Of a stretch of 64,000 nucleotides of DNA, positions 26,898 through 35,091 are shown in pieces; position 1 is the first letter of the stretch, and every line of letters starts with the position of its first letter. The position numbers and the translations under genes are program-made. Under the pieces are notes generated by a model. That model saw only the letters and a list, made by a program, of their open reading frames with translations, was not told the origin of the DNA and did not search any database. Origin of the DNA: Burkholderiaceae bacterium (lineage in GTDB: Bacteria; Pseudomonadota; Gammaproteobacteria; Burkholderiales; Burkholderiaceae); the NCBI GenBank assembly GCA_947462685.1, contig CANHPL010000003.1, forward strand, positions 62,001 to 126,000. Reading direction: 5' to 3'.

Positions 26898-27309
26898 TTC
26901 TAGGCGTAAATTTGATTAATGTAATTTCGTCAGTAACGTCTTCAAAGTAAGCCTTTACTCGGAGGCCAACTTTAAGTTGAGCTTGCCCCTGGTTAACTAT
27001 ATTGCTAATTAATCTAGGTCCCTCATCTAACTCCACCATGATTACTCCATAGGGTAAATCTTTTGCAAACTCAGGAAAGTATTTTTGATGAAAAACACAA
27101 TGTGACCAGATAGTTCCATTACCACTTAGAGTTTTCCATATAAATAATTCTGAGCCACACTTTGGGCAAAAATCTTCAAATTGAGTTCGGATATTTTCGC
27201 AAGTCTTACATTGTGGCAATTGAATCAAATGATGTTTTGCTGCGTCCCAAAAAGGCTTACTTCGTTCATCGATCAAAGGCAAAGGTTTCGTATAATTTTG
27301 CATTGTCAT
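26890..27309 (-). CDS. DUF35 zinc-ribbon/OB-fold protein (acyl-CoA-binding partner of thiolase-like enzymes)
   Basis: 139 residues: an N-terminal helix ('KPFWDAAKHHLIQLPQC'), a rubredoxin-like zinc ribbon 'CKTCENIRTQFEDFCPKCGS', then an OB-fold with 'GNGTIWSHCVFHQKYFPEF'. DUF35 proteins dock on thiolase-superfamily enzymes and bind the acyl-CoA; ChsH2 with Ltp2 and the archaeal thiolase complexes are examples. The track start at 27360 lies within the control region; ATG 27309 has GGGGA nine bases upstream and begins the conserved helix. It is first in the operon that includes the thiolase-like gene. Confidence 0.85.
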   Translation of the reverse strand: MTMQNYTKPLPLIDERSKPFWDAAKHHLIQLPQCKTCENIRTQFEDFCPKCGSELFIWKTLSGNGTIWSHCVFHQKYFPEFAKDLPYGVIMVELDEGPRLISNIVNQGQAQLKVGLRVKAYFEDVTDEITLIKFTPRNE

Positions 27310-27346
27310 CTCATTGTGTCCCCAGCATATATATTGGTTTTTATAC

Positions 27347-27381
27347 TGACAATATAGCAAAATATAATTATTGACAATATA
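27347..27381. repeat. Direct repeat TGACAATATA x2 in the divergent control region
   Basis: The exact decamer TGACAATATA occurs at 27347-27356 and 27372-27381, 25 bp apart (start to start). Both copies lie between the divergent DUF35 and MFS genes and one overlaps the proposed plus-strand -35 box. This is a candidate operator for both operons. In AT-rich DNA chance repeats occur, so the confidence is moderate. Confidence 0.4.
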
Positions 27382-27400
27382 AGTGTTTAAGTTCTAATAT
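27371..27400 (+). promoter_or_regulatory. Sigma70-type promoter for the MFS/Mo-hydroxylase operon
   Basis: TTGACA (27371-27376), an 18-bp spacer and TAATAT (27395-27400) lie 65 bp before the MFS start. The -35 is a perfect consensus and the -10 matches five of six positions. Confidence 0.55.
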
Positions 27401-27464
27401 TCAAAAAGGTATCTTCTCTACACAATAATTAATATAATGCCAAAAAGGCAATGAAGGAGACGTC

Positions 27465-28757
27465 ATGGTAACGCATACCTTGGCTGGTGATGGTTCAAAT
27501 GAAGCATCTGAAATTACTAAATATCAAAAGCTTGTTCTTTTATCAGCCTTCTTAGGCTGGATGTTTGACTCGATGGACTTAAACATCTTTACTTTAATTT
27601 TATTTCCATGCATTAAAGAATTGATTCAATCGACCAATCCTGCTGAAATCGCAAAAATAGGAAGTCTTGTTATTGCGATTAAGTTATTTGCATGGGGTAT
27701 TGGTGGCGTACTTTTTGGAATTGCAGCGGATCGCTATGGTCGTGCAAAGATTATGGGTGTTACGATTTTAATTTATGCCCTCTTTACTGGCCTGAGTGCA
27801 TTTGCAACTAGCTGGGAAATGCTGGCTTTCTTCCAAGCTTTAGCTGGTATCGGTATTGGTGGTGAATGGGCTGCAGGTGCAGCAATTATTGCCGAAACAT
27901 GGCCCGCTAAAAATAGAGCTCGCGCGATTCAAGTGATGCAGCTTGCCTTTGCGGTTGGATTCTTCTTAGCCGCTATTAATAATTTACTTCTCGGTGAATA
28001 TGGCTGGCGCGTTGTTATTGGAGTTGGAATTATTCCATTATTTTTGACGATCTTTATTCGTCGCTATGTGAAAGAGCCTGAAAGATGGCTGCGTGTAAAC
28101 GAGGAAAGGAAAAATGATCCTGAACAATCTTCAAATTGGAAAATTTTTAGTGCCATTTTTAGTAAGCCTCATTTGAAGAACACGATCGTGGGGGTTACAG
28201 TTGCTTCTGCTGCTATGTTGGGTTGTTGGGCTGGCTTGTCTTTATTGCCAACCTGGATTATGCAATTAACTACTGCAGCAAAAGCAGGAAATCCAGTAAG
28301 TATGGTAAGTTATGCCTTTATGCTGATGATGCTTGGTGCTTTTGCTGGATATGTAAGCTTAATCTGGCTATCTGACTTCTTGGGTAGAAGAAAGTGCTAC
28401 TTCCTCTTTTGGAGTTTTGCTTTGGTTTCTTCTCTATATTTATTTACCCAAGTAAATGACATTTATACTCTGATTTGGTTTATGCCTATCTATGGTTACT
28501 TCGTCATTGGTGGCTTTGGAACTTTCGCAACGTACTTGCCTGAGTTGTTTCCAACGCGTGTCCGTGGAACTGGGCAAGGCTTTTGCTGGAACATGGCGCG
28601 CTTTTTGACGGGCTTCGGTCCTTTAAGTGCTGGATTTTTAATTCACTCTATGGGGTCTATTCCTAAAGTAGCTGCTATCCTTTCATTATTTTTTATTGTT
28701 GGATTAGTTGCCATCTGGTTTGGTCCAGAAACTAAAGGTATGCCCCTTGAAGATTAA
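27465..28757 (+). CDS. MFS transporter for an organic acid
   Basis: 430 residues with about 12 membrane segments. Loop 2-3 carries 'GGVLFGIAADRYGRAK', the major-facilitator signature, partly repeated in the second half as 'WLSDFLGRRKC'. 'GIGIGGEWAAGAAIIAETWP' in segment 5 is typical of proton symporters of the aromatic-acid/metabolite branch. It would import the pathway substrate across the inner membrane. It is the only recognisable carrier for organic acids in the window apart from SulP. ATG is preceded by GGAGACGTC at good spacing. First gene of the plus operon. Confidence 0.88.
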   Translation: MVTHTLAGDGSNEASEITKYQKLVLLSAFLGWMFDSMDLNIFTLILFPCIKELIQSTNPAEIAKIGSLVIAIKLFAWGIGGVLFGIAADRYGRAKIMGVTILIYALFTGLSAFATSWEMLAFFQALAGIGIGGEWAAGAAIIAETWPAKNRARAIQVMQLAFAVGFFLAAINNLLLGEYGWRVVIGVGIIPLFLTIFIRRYVKEPERWLRVNEERKNDPEQSSNWKIFSAIFSKPHLKNTIVGVTVASAAMLGCWAGLSLLPTWIMQLTTAAKAGNPVSMVSYAFMLMMLGAFAGYVSLIWLSDFLGRRKCYFLFWSFALVSSLYLFTQVNDIYTLIWFMPIYGYFVIGGFGTFATYLPELFPTRVRGTGQGFCWNMARFLTGFGPLSAGFLIHSMGSIPKVAAILSLFFIVGLVAIWFGPETKGMPLED

Positions 28758-28782
28758 TATTTATTTTGAATAAGGTTTGATT

Positions 28783-29514
28783 GTGAGTAATTTAATAGTA
28801 GATGTTGAAAATTCTATAGCTCGTATCGTCATTAATCGACCCGAGTCTGGTAACCGTTTAGAAATGTCGATGGTTAAGGAAATGACTCAGTTGATTAATG
28901 ACTTTAGTTTTAACATGGATATCAAAGTGATCCACCTAACAGGTCAAGGTGATGATTTTTCGCAAGGCCGTCAATTACATAAGCCTGAGCCTGGCAATAC
29001 TCCTCCCAAGAAAAGTGCTAATCAAATCCGTGCTGAAGTAACTGATCCGCTTTTGGCTGTTTATGCGGCAATGAAATCTTGTCAAATTCCTCTTGTTTCC
29101 TCTGTATTTGGCAATGCATTTGGTTTAGGGTGTGCAATTGCTACATTATGTGATATCACTTTAGCATCTTCAAAAGCACGCTTTTCTTTGCCAGAAATGA
29201 AAAGTAATTTGCCGCCAACTTTAGCAATTTCAGCAGTAATGCATGTCGTGCCAAGAAAAGCACTTGCCCATTTGGTTTATTCAACCGATGAAATCGATGC
29301 TCAACAAGCTTTCGAATATGGCTTTGTCAGCAAAATCCTTTCAACAGATAACTTTTCTGAACAGGTAAACGACTACATTGCAAAATTAGTGACTCGTGAT
29401 CGTGCAGCTTTATCTGCAGTAAAAGAGTACTTAAATCTCGCTCCTGGTAAAGATTTTGACATCGCAGCTCGTTACGCCTCTAATCTTTTATCCGGAGTTC
29501 TAGCTTCACAATAA
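28783..29514 (+). CDS. Enoyl-CoA hydratase/isomerase-fold protein 1 (one catalytic Glu missing)
   Basis: 243 residues of crotonase fold. The oxyanion-hole regions are 'DDFSQGRQLHK' and 'FGNAFGLGCAIATLCDITLA'. Aligned with hydratases, the first catalytic glutamate (GGGCEL) is Ala118, while the second is kept as Glu138 in 'FSLPEMK'. This favours a hydrolase, isomerase or other crotonase activity over standard hydration. The position next to a Mo-hydroxylase recalls HmfE, the crotonase-fold 2-oxoglutaroyl-CoA hydrolase of furoate degradation. The track start is TTG 28777, but GTG 28783 is seven bases after AAGG, so I choose GTG. Confidence 0.82.
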   Translation: MSNLIVDVENSIARIVINRPESGNRLEMSMVKEMTQLINDFSFNMDIKVIHLTGQGDDFSQGRQLHKPEPGNTPPKKSANQIRAEVTDPLLAVYAAMKSCQIPLVSSVFGNAFGLGCAIATLCDITLASSKARFSLPEMKSNLPPTLAISAVMHVVPRKALAHLVYSTDEIDAQQAFEYGFVSKILSTDNFSEQVNDYIAKLVTRDRAALSAVKEYLNLAPGKDFDIAARYASNLLSGVLASQ

Positions 29515-29551
29515 CTAATTATCATTTTTAAACTTTCTTGCAAAAACTTAC

Positions 29552-30169
29552 ATGGCATTAATTATAAAAACATCTTTCATGGCAAATACTACGAGAGATA
29601 AAGTATGGGCTCTCATTACCGATATTGAAAAATCAGCGCCCTGTTTTCCTGGGGCAATCTTAGGTGATCAGTTACCCGATGGGTTCTACCAAGGTGGGTT
29701 TAACGTCAAACTAGGCCCTATGACTTTTAATTTTTCAGGTAAATTTGGATTTACTGAACTTAATGCTCCAAATTATGTTGCAAAGATTTCTGCAAGCGGA
29801 ACAGACACAAAAGGCCGCGGTGGTGCCCAAGGGTTAATAGATGTCGATTTAGTCGAGATGGCAAATCAGACTCAAGTCAATATTTCATCAGATGTGACCT
29901 TGTCTGGATCTGTCGCGCAGTACGGGCGAGGTGTTGGCATGATTCAAGCAATTTCTCAACAATTAATTAATGAATTTGGTAAAAATCTTTCCACAATGAT
30001 TGTTGATGACAAACCATCTCAGACAATCACGACCGCCTCCCCTCCATCTGCGGAGCAACCCAAGCCCTTAGTGAGTTCTTCAGCAGCGAAGAACTCGATA
30101 CAAGTCCACCAATTATTATGGCAAACTTTGATAATATGGATTAAAAATATCTTTATTAAGAAAAGCTAA
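29552..30169 (+). CDS. CoxG-like SRPBCC protein (Mo-hydroxylase accessory)
   Basis: 205 residues. The first ~150 are a START/SRPBCC domain of the CO-dehydrogenase subunit G family: 'RDKVWALITDIEKSAPCFPGA', 'GFNVKLGPMTFNFSGKF' and 'VTLSGSVAQYGRG'. A Pro/Ser-rich linker and a short hydrophobic tail 'LLWQTLIIWIKNIFI' follow, which may attach it to the membrane. CoxG is thought to recruit CO dehydrogenase to the cytoplasmic membrane. Here it precedes the three Mo-hydroxylase genes, so it probably anchors this enzyme near the respiratory chain. Confidence 0.85.
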   Translation: MALIIKTSFMANTTRDKVWALITDIEKSAPCFPGAILGDQLPDGFYQGGFNVKLGPMTFNFSGKFGFTELNAPNYVAKISASGTDTKGRGGAQGLIDVDLVEMANQTQVNISSDVTLSGSVAQYGRGVGMIQAISQQLINEFGKNLSTMIVDDKPSQTITTASPPSAEQPKPLVSSSAAKNSIQVHQLLWQTLIIWIKNIFIKKS

Positions 30170-30178
30170 AATTAAATT

Positions 30179-31054
30179 ATGAAGCCAGCCCCGTTTATTT
30201 ACCATAGGCCTCAACAATTAAGTGAGGTGCTTGATCTAGTCGCTCAACTGGATAATTATAAAATTATCGCGGGTGGGCAATCATTAATGCCGATGATGAA
30301 TTTTCGTTTTGTGATGCCCGATCATGTAATTGATTTAAATCAGGTAACTGAGTTAAATCATATCTCGAAAGAAAATCAACAATTACATATTGGTTCTATG
30401 ACTAGGCAACAAGCGATTTACTCTTCTGCACTCGTTCAAGAACACATTCCGCTGGTTACCCAAGCGTACTCTTTTGTGAGTCATCGTCAAATCAGAAACC
30501 GCGGTACTTTTGGCGGTAGCTTGTGCCACCTTGACCCATCTTCGGAGCAGCCTTGTTTTACCGCTGCTTTAGATGGTGTCATTGAGGTCGCTAGTCAATC
30601 AGGCAAGCGTGAAATTCCCATTGCACATTGGACGGCGATGTATATGACGCCTGATTTAGCCCCTAATGAAATTATGCTCGGTGCTAAACTGAGTATTTGG
30701 CCTAAGACACATGGTTGGTCATTTATGGAATACTCCAGAAGGCATGGGGATTACGCAATTGTTGGTGTCGCTGTACTTGTGAATCTTAATGCAGCATCAA
30801 CTATTGAGAAAATATCTATTGCCCTTTGCGGAATTGATGCAGCACCTGTCAGGTTACTAAATACTGAAAGTGTCCTAATTAATCAAGCTGCCGATGAAAG
30901 TGCTATTCGTCTAGCCTTGGGTGACATAGAAAAGCTACCTAATATTATGGAAGATGCTTTGAATACTTCTGATTATCGTCGGCATCTAGCCAAAACATTA
31001 ACTCGACGTGCGCTATTAGAAGCATTTGAGCGTGCAAAAAAAAGGATGTCATGA
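30179..31054 (+). CDS. Molybdenum hydroxylase, medium FAD-binding subunit
   Basis: 291 residues of the CoxM/CutM family. FAD-binding motifs are 'IIAGGQSLMPMMNFR' (residues ~34-50) and 'NRGTFGGSLCHLDPSSEQ' (~105-122), the equivalents of AGGHS and TIGGN. It accepts electrons from the iron-sulfur subunit and passes them on. The next gene begins within its stop codon (ATGATGG), giving the order M-S-L with four-base overlaps at each junction. Confidence 0.9.
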   Translation: MKPAPFIYHRPQQLSEVLDLVAQLDNYKIIAGGQSLMPMMNFRFVMPDHVIDLNQVTELNHISKENQQLHIGSMTRQQAIYSSALVQEHIPLVTQAYSFVSHRQIRNRGTFGGSLCHLDPSSEQPCFTAALDGVIEVASQSGKREIPIAHWTAMYMTPDLAPNEIMLGAKLSIWPKTHGWSFMEYSRRHGDYAIVGVAVLVNLNAASTIEKISIALCGIDAAPVRLLNTESVLINQAADESAIRLALGDIEKLPNIMEDALNTSDYRRHLAKTLTRRALLEAFERAKKRMS

Positions 31055-31539
31055 TGGATCTTCATCGCATAAAAGTACATGTCAACGGTAAAGCTTATGA
31101 GTGTGAAGTTGAGTCACGTAGAACTTTAGCAGATTTTTTACGTATGGATTTATCCTTAACAGGGACACATTTGGGGTGTGAGCATGGTGTCTGTGGTGCT
31201 TGTACAGTATTGCTCAATGGCAGTTCGGCTAGAGCATGTCTTACACTTGCAGTGCAAGCAGACCAATGTGAGATTACGACGATTGAAGGCTTAGCCCATA
31301 CTGATGGAACTCTGTCAGTTCTCCAGCAAGCCTTTCAAGAGTGTCATGGTCTTCAATGTGGCTTTTGTACTCCTGGAATGTTAACAACCTTGACTGAACT
31401 CTTAAATGAGAATCTCTCTCCTACTGAATCGCAAGTGAGAGAAGCTATTACTGGCAACCTTTGTCGTTGTACAGGATATCAAGCAATCGTTGAGGCTGCA
31501 TTGCTCGCAGCGCAAAAATTAAGAGATCAAAGAGTATGA
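31051..31539 (+). CDS. Molybdenum hydroxylase, small 2x[2Fe-2S] subunit
   Basis: 162 residues. The plant-type ferredoxin centre is 'GCEHGVCGACTVLLNG' (C-x4-C-x2-C) plus a later cysteine in 'ARACLT'. The second centre is 'CGFCTPGML' with 'CRCTGYQ'. The length and all eight cysteines are as expected for CoxS-type subunits. It links the Mo centre to FAD. Overlaps of four bases on both sides show it is co-translated with the medium and large subunits. Confidence 0.92.
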   Translation: MMDLHRIKVHVNGKAYECEVESRRTLADFLRMDLSLTGTHLGCEHGVCGACTVLLNGSSARACLTLAVQADQCEITTIEGLAHTDGTLSVLQQAFQECHGLQCGFCTPGMLTTLTELLNENLSPTESQVREAITGNLCRCTGYQAIVEAALLAAQKLRDQRV

Positions 31540-33920
31540 ACAACCATCAAGAAGACTCCCTATTACCGCATGCTCGTCCTAACCAATTTATTGGTTCAAG
31601 AATGCAAAGAACCGAAGATCATTTGCTTTTGCAAGGTCTTGGCAAGTATGTGGACGATATCCCACTTACCAATGTTCTTTATTCAGCATTCGTGCGCAGT
31701 CCTCATGGACATGCAAAAATACTTTCGATCGATATCAGTAAAGCCAGTCAATTACCTGGCGTTCATAAAATCTATTTACATAAAGATCTGCCTGAGTCTG
31801 CCCAAACACGTCTGCCTATTCTCGTACCTAACCCTTCTATTAAACACTTGATGATGCAAGAAGTTTTAGTAAGTAAGGAGGTCTGCTGTGTGGGTGATGC
31901 TGTCGCTTTCGTGGTTGCAGATAATCGCTATATTGCTGAAGATGCTTGTAATTTAATTGATGTAGAGTACGAGATACTTCCTGTTGTGGCTGATTGTTTA
32001 AAAGCTCTTGATGCAAATGCCCCTTCTTTTTTTAGCGGTATTCCGAATAATTTAGCTGCACAATTGAATGTACATTTTGGTGAGGTTGATTCTGGGTTTT
32101 CTCAAGCAACTCACGTTGTTCAAGAGGTATTTTGGAATAATCGAGGCTCCGCTCATCCAATGGAGACACGTGGTTACGCGGCTGAATACCACCAAGCATC
32201 CGGACAATTAACTGTCTGGTCTTCTGGCCAAACGCCTCATTTAGAAAAGAAAAATTTAATTGATATCTTAAAGTGGGATCCAGAGTTTATAAGAATCATT
32301 CATCACGATGTTGGCGGTGGATTTGGGCCTAAAGCTATCTTTTATCCTGAAGAAGCCATGGTTGCAATTGCTGCACATGATTTGCTACGTCCTGTTAAAT
32401 GGATTGAGGATCGTCGGGAACATTTTTACACAGCTACTCAAGAACGTGATCAATGGTGGGATATTTCAATTGCTCTTGATGCTAATGCCAAAATATTGGC
32501 CATGAAAATAGATATGACGCATGACAATGGGGCCTATCTTCCCTGGGGAATTATTACTCCCTATATCGGTGTAACAACAACCCCTGGTCCTTATGTTATT
32601 CCTGCTATTGATGTTAATCTCAAAGTGGTTTATACCAATAAAAATGCGACCTCGCCCGTGCGTGGCGCGGGTAGACCACAAGCTGTGTTTGCCATGGAGC
32701 GAATTTTAGATAAAGCCGCTCGCCAATTAGGTATTGATCGCGCTGAAATCCGCCGTAGAAATTTTATTCAACCTGAACAAATGCCCTATAACAATGGCTT
32801 CATCTATCGAGATGGAAAACCCATGGTATATGACAGTGGTGACTATCCTCAGTGTCAAGCTCTTGCGTTAGAAAAAATTGCTTATGATGATTTTCCTACA
32901 AGAAAAGCTGCTGCATTAAAAGAGGGGCGTTATTTAGGTATTGGTATTGCTAATTTTGTGGAAGGTACGGGTCTTGGCCCCTTTGAGGGTGCTACCGTGC
33001 GTGTACAACAAACTGGTCGCATAACAATCTTGACTTCAGCATCTTCACAAGGGCAGGGTCATAAAACCACCTTCATGCAAATCTGTGCAGACCAACTTCA
33101 AGTTCCCCTAGCAATGATAGATGTCATTACTGCTGATACAAATGCGATCTCGATGGGTATTGGTACTTTTGCCAGTCGGGTAACAGTCAATGCAGGAAAT
33201 TCGGTTTTCTTGGCGTCTATAAAAGTAGCTGAAAAGATCAAGGGCTTAGCAGCATTTTTAATGCAAACTCGAGTCGAAAATATTCAGTTATTAGATGGTC
33301 ACGCCATCACTATTGATGATCCATCAAAGAAGAAATCTTTTGCTGACCTTGCCCGAGTCTCTCAGGGTATGCCAGGTTTTTCATTTCCAGAAGGCGTGAC
33401 GAACGGACTAGAATCTACTGAATATTTTTCACCTGCTCAATCGACCTACTGCAATGGTACCGCTGCTGTTGAATTGGAGCTTGATCGTGATACGTGCCAA
33501 ATTAATATTCTGAAATATGTCATGACACATGACAGTGGTAATCTGATTAATCCATTATTGGTAGATGGTCAGGTACAAGGCTCAATCGCTCACGGCATTG
33601 GTAATTCAACATTAGAAGACATGCAGTATGACGACCAAGCCCAACCCATCACAACGAATTTTGGTGAGTATTTGTTACCCATGGCAACTGATGTTCCGAA
33701 AGTGGAGATGTATCATCTATTCTCGCCTTCTCCGCTTAATCCTCTTGGAGTTAAAGGTGCTGGTGAGGGTGGCACAATTCCCGCAGCCGCTGCAATTGTT
33801 GCTGCAATCGAGGATGCAATCTCAGATACTGGTATTTTTCTGACTCAAGCGCCAATGACACCACCACGACTATTTGAAATTTTGAAAAAAGCTGGTGCCT
33901 ACCCAACCCCTACTTTGTGA
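31536..33920 (+). CDS. Molybdenum hydroxylase, large (molybdopterin cytosine dinucleotide) subunit
   Basis: 794 residues of the xanthine-oxidase family. Visible are 'RMQRTEDHLLLQGLGKYVDD' at the start, the cofactor motifs 'GGGFGPKA' and 'SQGQGHKTT', and the catalytic glutamate Glu744 in 'GVKGAGEGGTIPA'. The active-site loop around residue 376 reads 'PVRGAGRPQ', not the AYxCSFR of genuine CO dehydrogenase, so the enzyme hydroxylates another substrate, most likely a heteroaromatic or its CoA ester (compare furoyl-CoA dehydrogenase HmfABC). The stop lies 11 bp inside the convergent Bug 7 gene. Confidence 0.9.
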   Translation: MNNHQEDSLLPHARPNQFIGSRMQRTEDHLLLQGLGKYVDDIPLTNVLYSAFVRSPHGHAKILSIDISKASQLPGVHKIYLHKDLPESAQTRLPILVPNPSIKHLMMQEVLVSKEVCCVGDAVAFVVADNRYIAEDACNLIDVEYEILPVVADCLKALDANAPSFFSGIPNNLAAQLNVHFGEVDSGFSQATHVVQEVFWNNRGSAHPMETRGYAAEYHQASGQLTVWSSGQTPHLEKKNLIDILKWDPEFIRIIHHDVGGGFGPKAIFYPEEAMVAIAAHDLLRPVKWIEDRREHFYTATQERDQWWDISIALDANAKILAMKIDMTHDNGAYLPWGIITPYIGVTTTPGPYVIPAIDVNLKVVYTNKNATSPVRGAGRPQAVFAMERILDKAARQLGIDRAEIRRRNFIQPEQMPYNNGFIYRDGKPMVYDSGDYPQCQALALEKIAYDDFPTRKAAALKEGRYLGIGIANFVEGTGLGPFEGATVRVQQTGRITILTSASSQGQGHKTTFMQICADQLQVPLAMIDVITADTNAISMGIGTFASRVTVNAGNSVFLASIKVAEKIKGLAAFLMQTRVENIQLLDGHAITIDDPSKKKSFADLARVSQGMPGFSFPEGVTNGLESTEYFSPAQSTYCNGTAAVELELDRDTCQINILKYVMTHDSGNLINPLLVDGQVQGSIAHGIGNSTLEDMQYDDQAQPITTNFGEYLLPMATDVPKVEMYHLFSPSPLNPLGVKGAGEGGTIPAAAAIVAAIEDAISDTGIFLTQAPMTPPRLFEILKKAGAYPTPTL

Positions 33921-34896
33921 TGTTGCCTTCTTTTGCAATCTTTCTATTAACCTCTAAACCATCCTGAATTTGCTTTTTAAACTCATCTGCAGGTATTGCA
34001 ACGATTTTAAATCCTATGTTATCGAAAGCCTCCTTGACGGCGGGAGCTTTCATACTGGCTTGTAATGCCGCTTGTAATTTAGCTGAAACATCTTTAGGTA
34101 TGCCAATTGGTGCGACAACGCCAATCCAACCCGTGTAATTCCAGTACTTGAGCTCTGGAACACCGGTCTCAGAAAATGTTGGAACGTTGGGCAATACTTT
34201 CGCTCTAGCAGTTCCTGAAATAGCTAAACCGGTAACTTGGTTGGTAGCAATATGGGATTTGATGTCTCCTAAATCTGGCATCAACATACTCACTTCACCA
34301 CCTAACAAACCTAACATCGCTGGTCCACTGGATTTATAGGGCACATGCAGGGCTTTAATTCCAGTTAAGCTAAGAAAAGCAGAAGTTGTAAAGTGAATAC
34401 TTGATCCGCCACCACCACTGCCAAAAGTTAATTTGCCAGGATTTGCTCGTCCATAGGCTACTAATTCAGCTAAATTTTTAACGGGGATGGATGGGTGAAC
34501 CACCAGAACCGATTGGTATTCAATCGCATTGATCAGGTGAGTGACATCATTAACTGGATCGTATCCAACATTTTTATCTAAAATCGGATTAATCGTCATG
34601 GATGCTGGGGATACAGCAGCAATGGTGTAGCCATCTTTCGCTGAATTAATGAGGGATTCCACACCAATCTTTTGTGAGGCTCCAGGTCTATTCACAACAA
34701 CGATAGGCTGTCCAATTTCAATAGCCAATTGCTTTGTAATAACGCGGGCAGTCAAGTCAATTGGGCCACCTGGTGCAGTAGGTACGATCATCGTAATTGG
34801 TTTGTTTGGAAATGTCTGCGCTTGTAAGAAAGTTGTAGGCCAAAAAATTAGCGCTAATAATAAAAAATGGTTACTCTTTAGTACTCTTGTAAGCAT
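33910..34896 (-). CDS. TctC/Bug-family receptor (Bug 7)
   Basis: 328 residues: signal peptide to about 'TTFLQAQ', then 'PTAPGGPIDLTARVI', 'NRPGASQKIGVESL' (with the GAGG turn changed to GASQ), 'SAKDGYTIAAV' (Asp-Gly kept but Pro missing) and 'VPYKSSGPAM'. It is convergent with the Mo-hydroxylase large subunit, and the two coding regions overlap by 11 bp at their ends. It stands alone, transcribed toward the Mo-hydroxylase operon. Confidence 0.9.
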   Translation of the reverse strand: MLTRVLKSNHFLLLALIFWPTTFLQAQTFPNKPITMIVPTAPGGPIDLTARVITKQLAIEIGQPIVVVNRPGASQKIGVESLINSAKDGYTIAAVSPASMTINPILDKNVGYDPVNDVTHLINAIEYQSVLVVHPSIPVKNLAELVAYGRANPGKLTFGSGGGGSSIHFTTSAFLSLTGIKALHVPYKSSGPAMLGLLGGEVSMLMPDLGDIKSHIATNQVTGLAISGTARAKVLPNVPTFSETGVPELKYWNYTGWIGVVAPIGIPKDVSAKLQAALQASMKAPAVKEAFDNIGFKIVAIPADEFKKQIQDGLEVNRKIAKEGNITK

Positions 34897-35030
34897 TTCA
34901 TCTCCATTATTTTAGTGACTTGTATTCACCGTTTGTTATTGGATTATATTACCTGAAATAGCTTTGAATATCACCTATTTATTGCCGCACATAAGATTTC
35001 CTTCTAGGGAGAAAAACATCTTTTTTCATA

Positions 35031-35061
35031 AATCAAGGAGTGATTAAATCACCCCTTGATT
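35031..35061 (-). terminator. Near-perfect palindrome downstream of htpG
   Basis: Arms AATCAAGGAGTGATT and AATCACCCCTTGATT flank a single base. Read on the htpG strand they form a 15-bp stem with one G-U pair. It lies 31 bp after the htpG stop. No immediate T-run follows, so it may be a weak terminator or an mRNA-stabilising hairpin. Confidence 0.5.
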
Positions 35062-35091
35062 GAATTACTTTGGCGATGAATGCGCCCTGTA

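Noticed and set aside
31536-33920. Genuine aerobic CO dehydrogenase (CoxL form I)
   Set aside because: The active-site loop is VRGAGR and not AYxCSFR, so the Cu-binding cysteine is missing.
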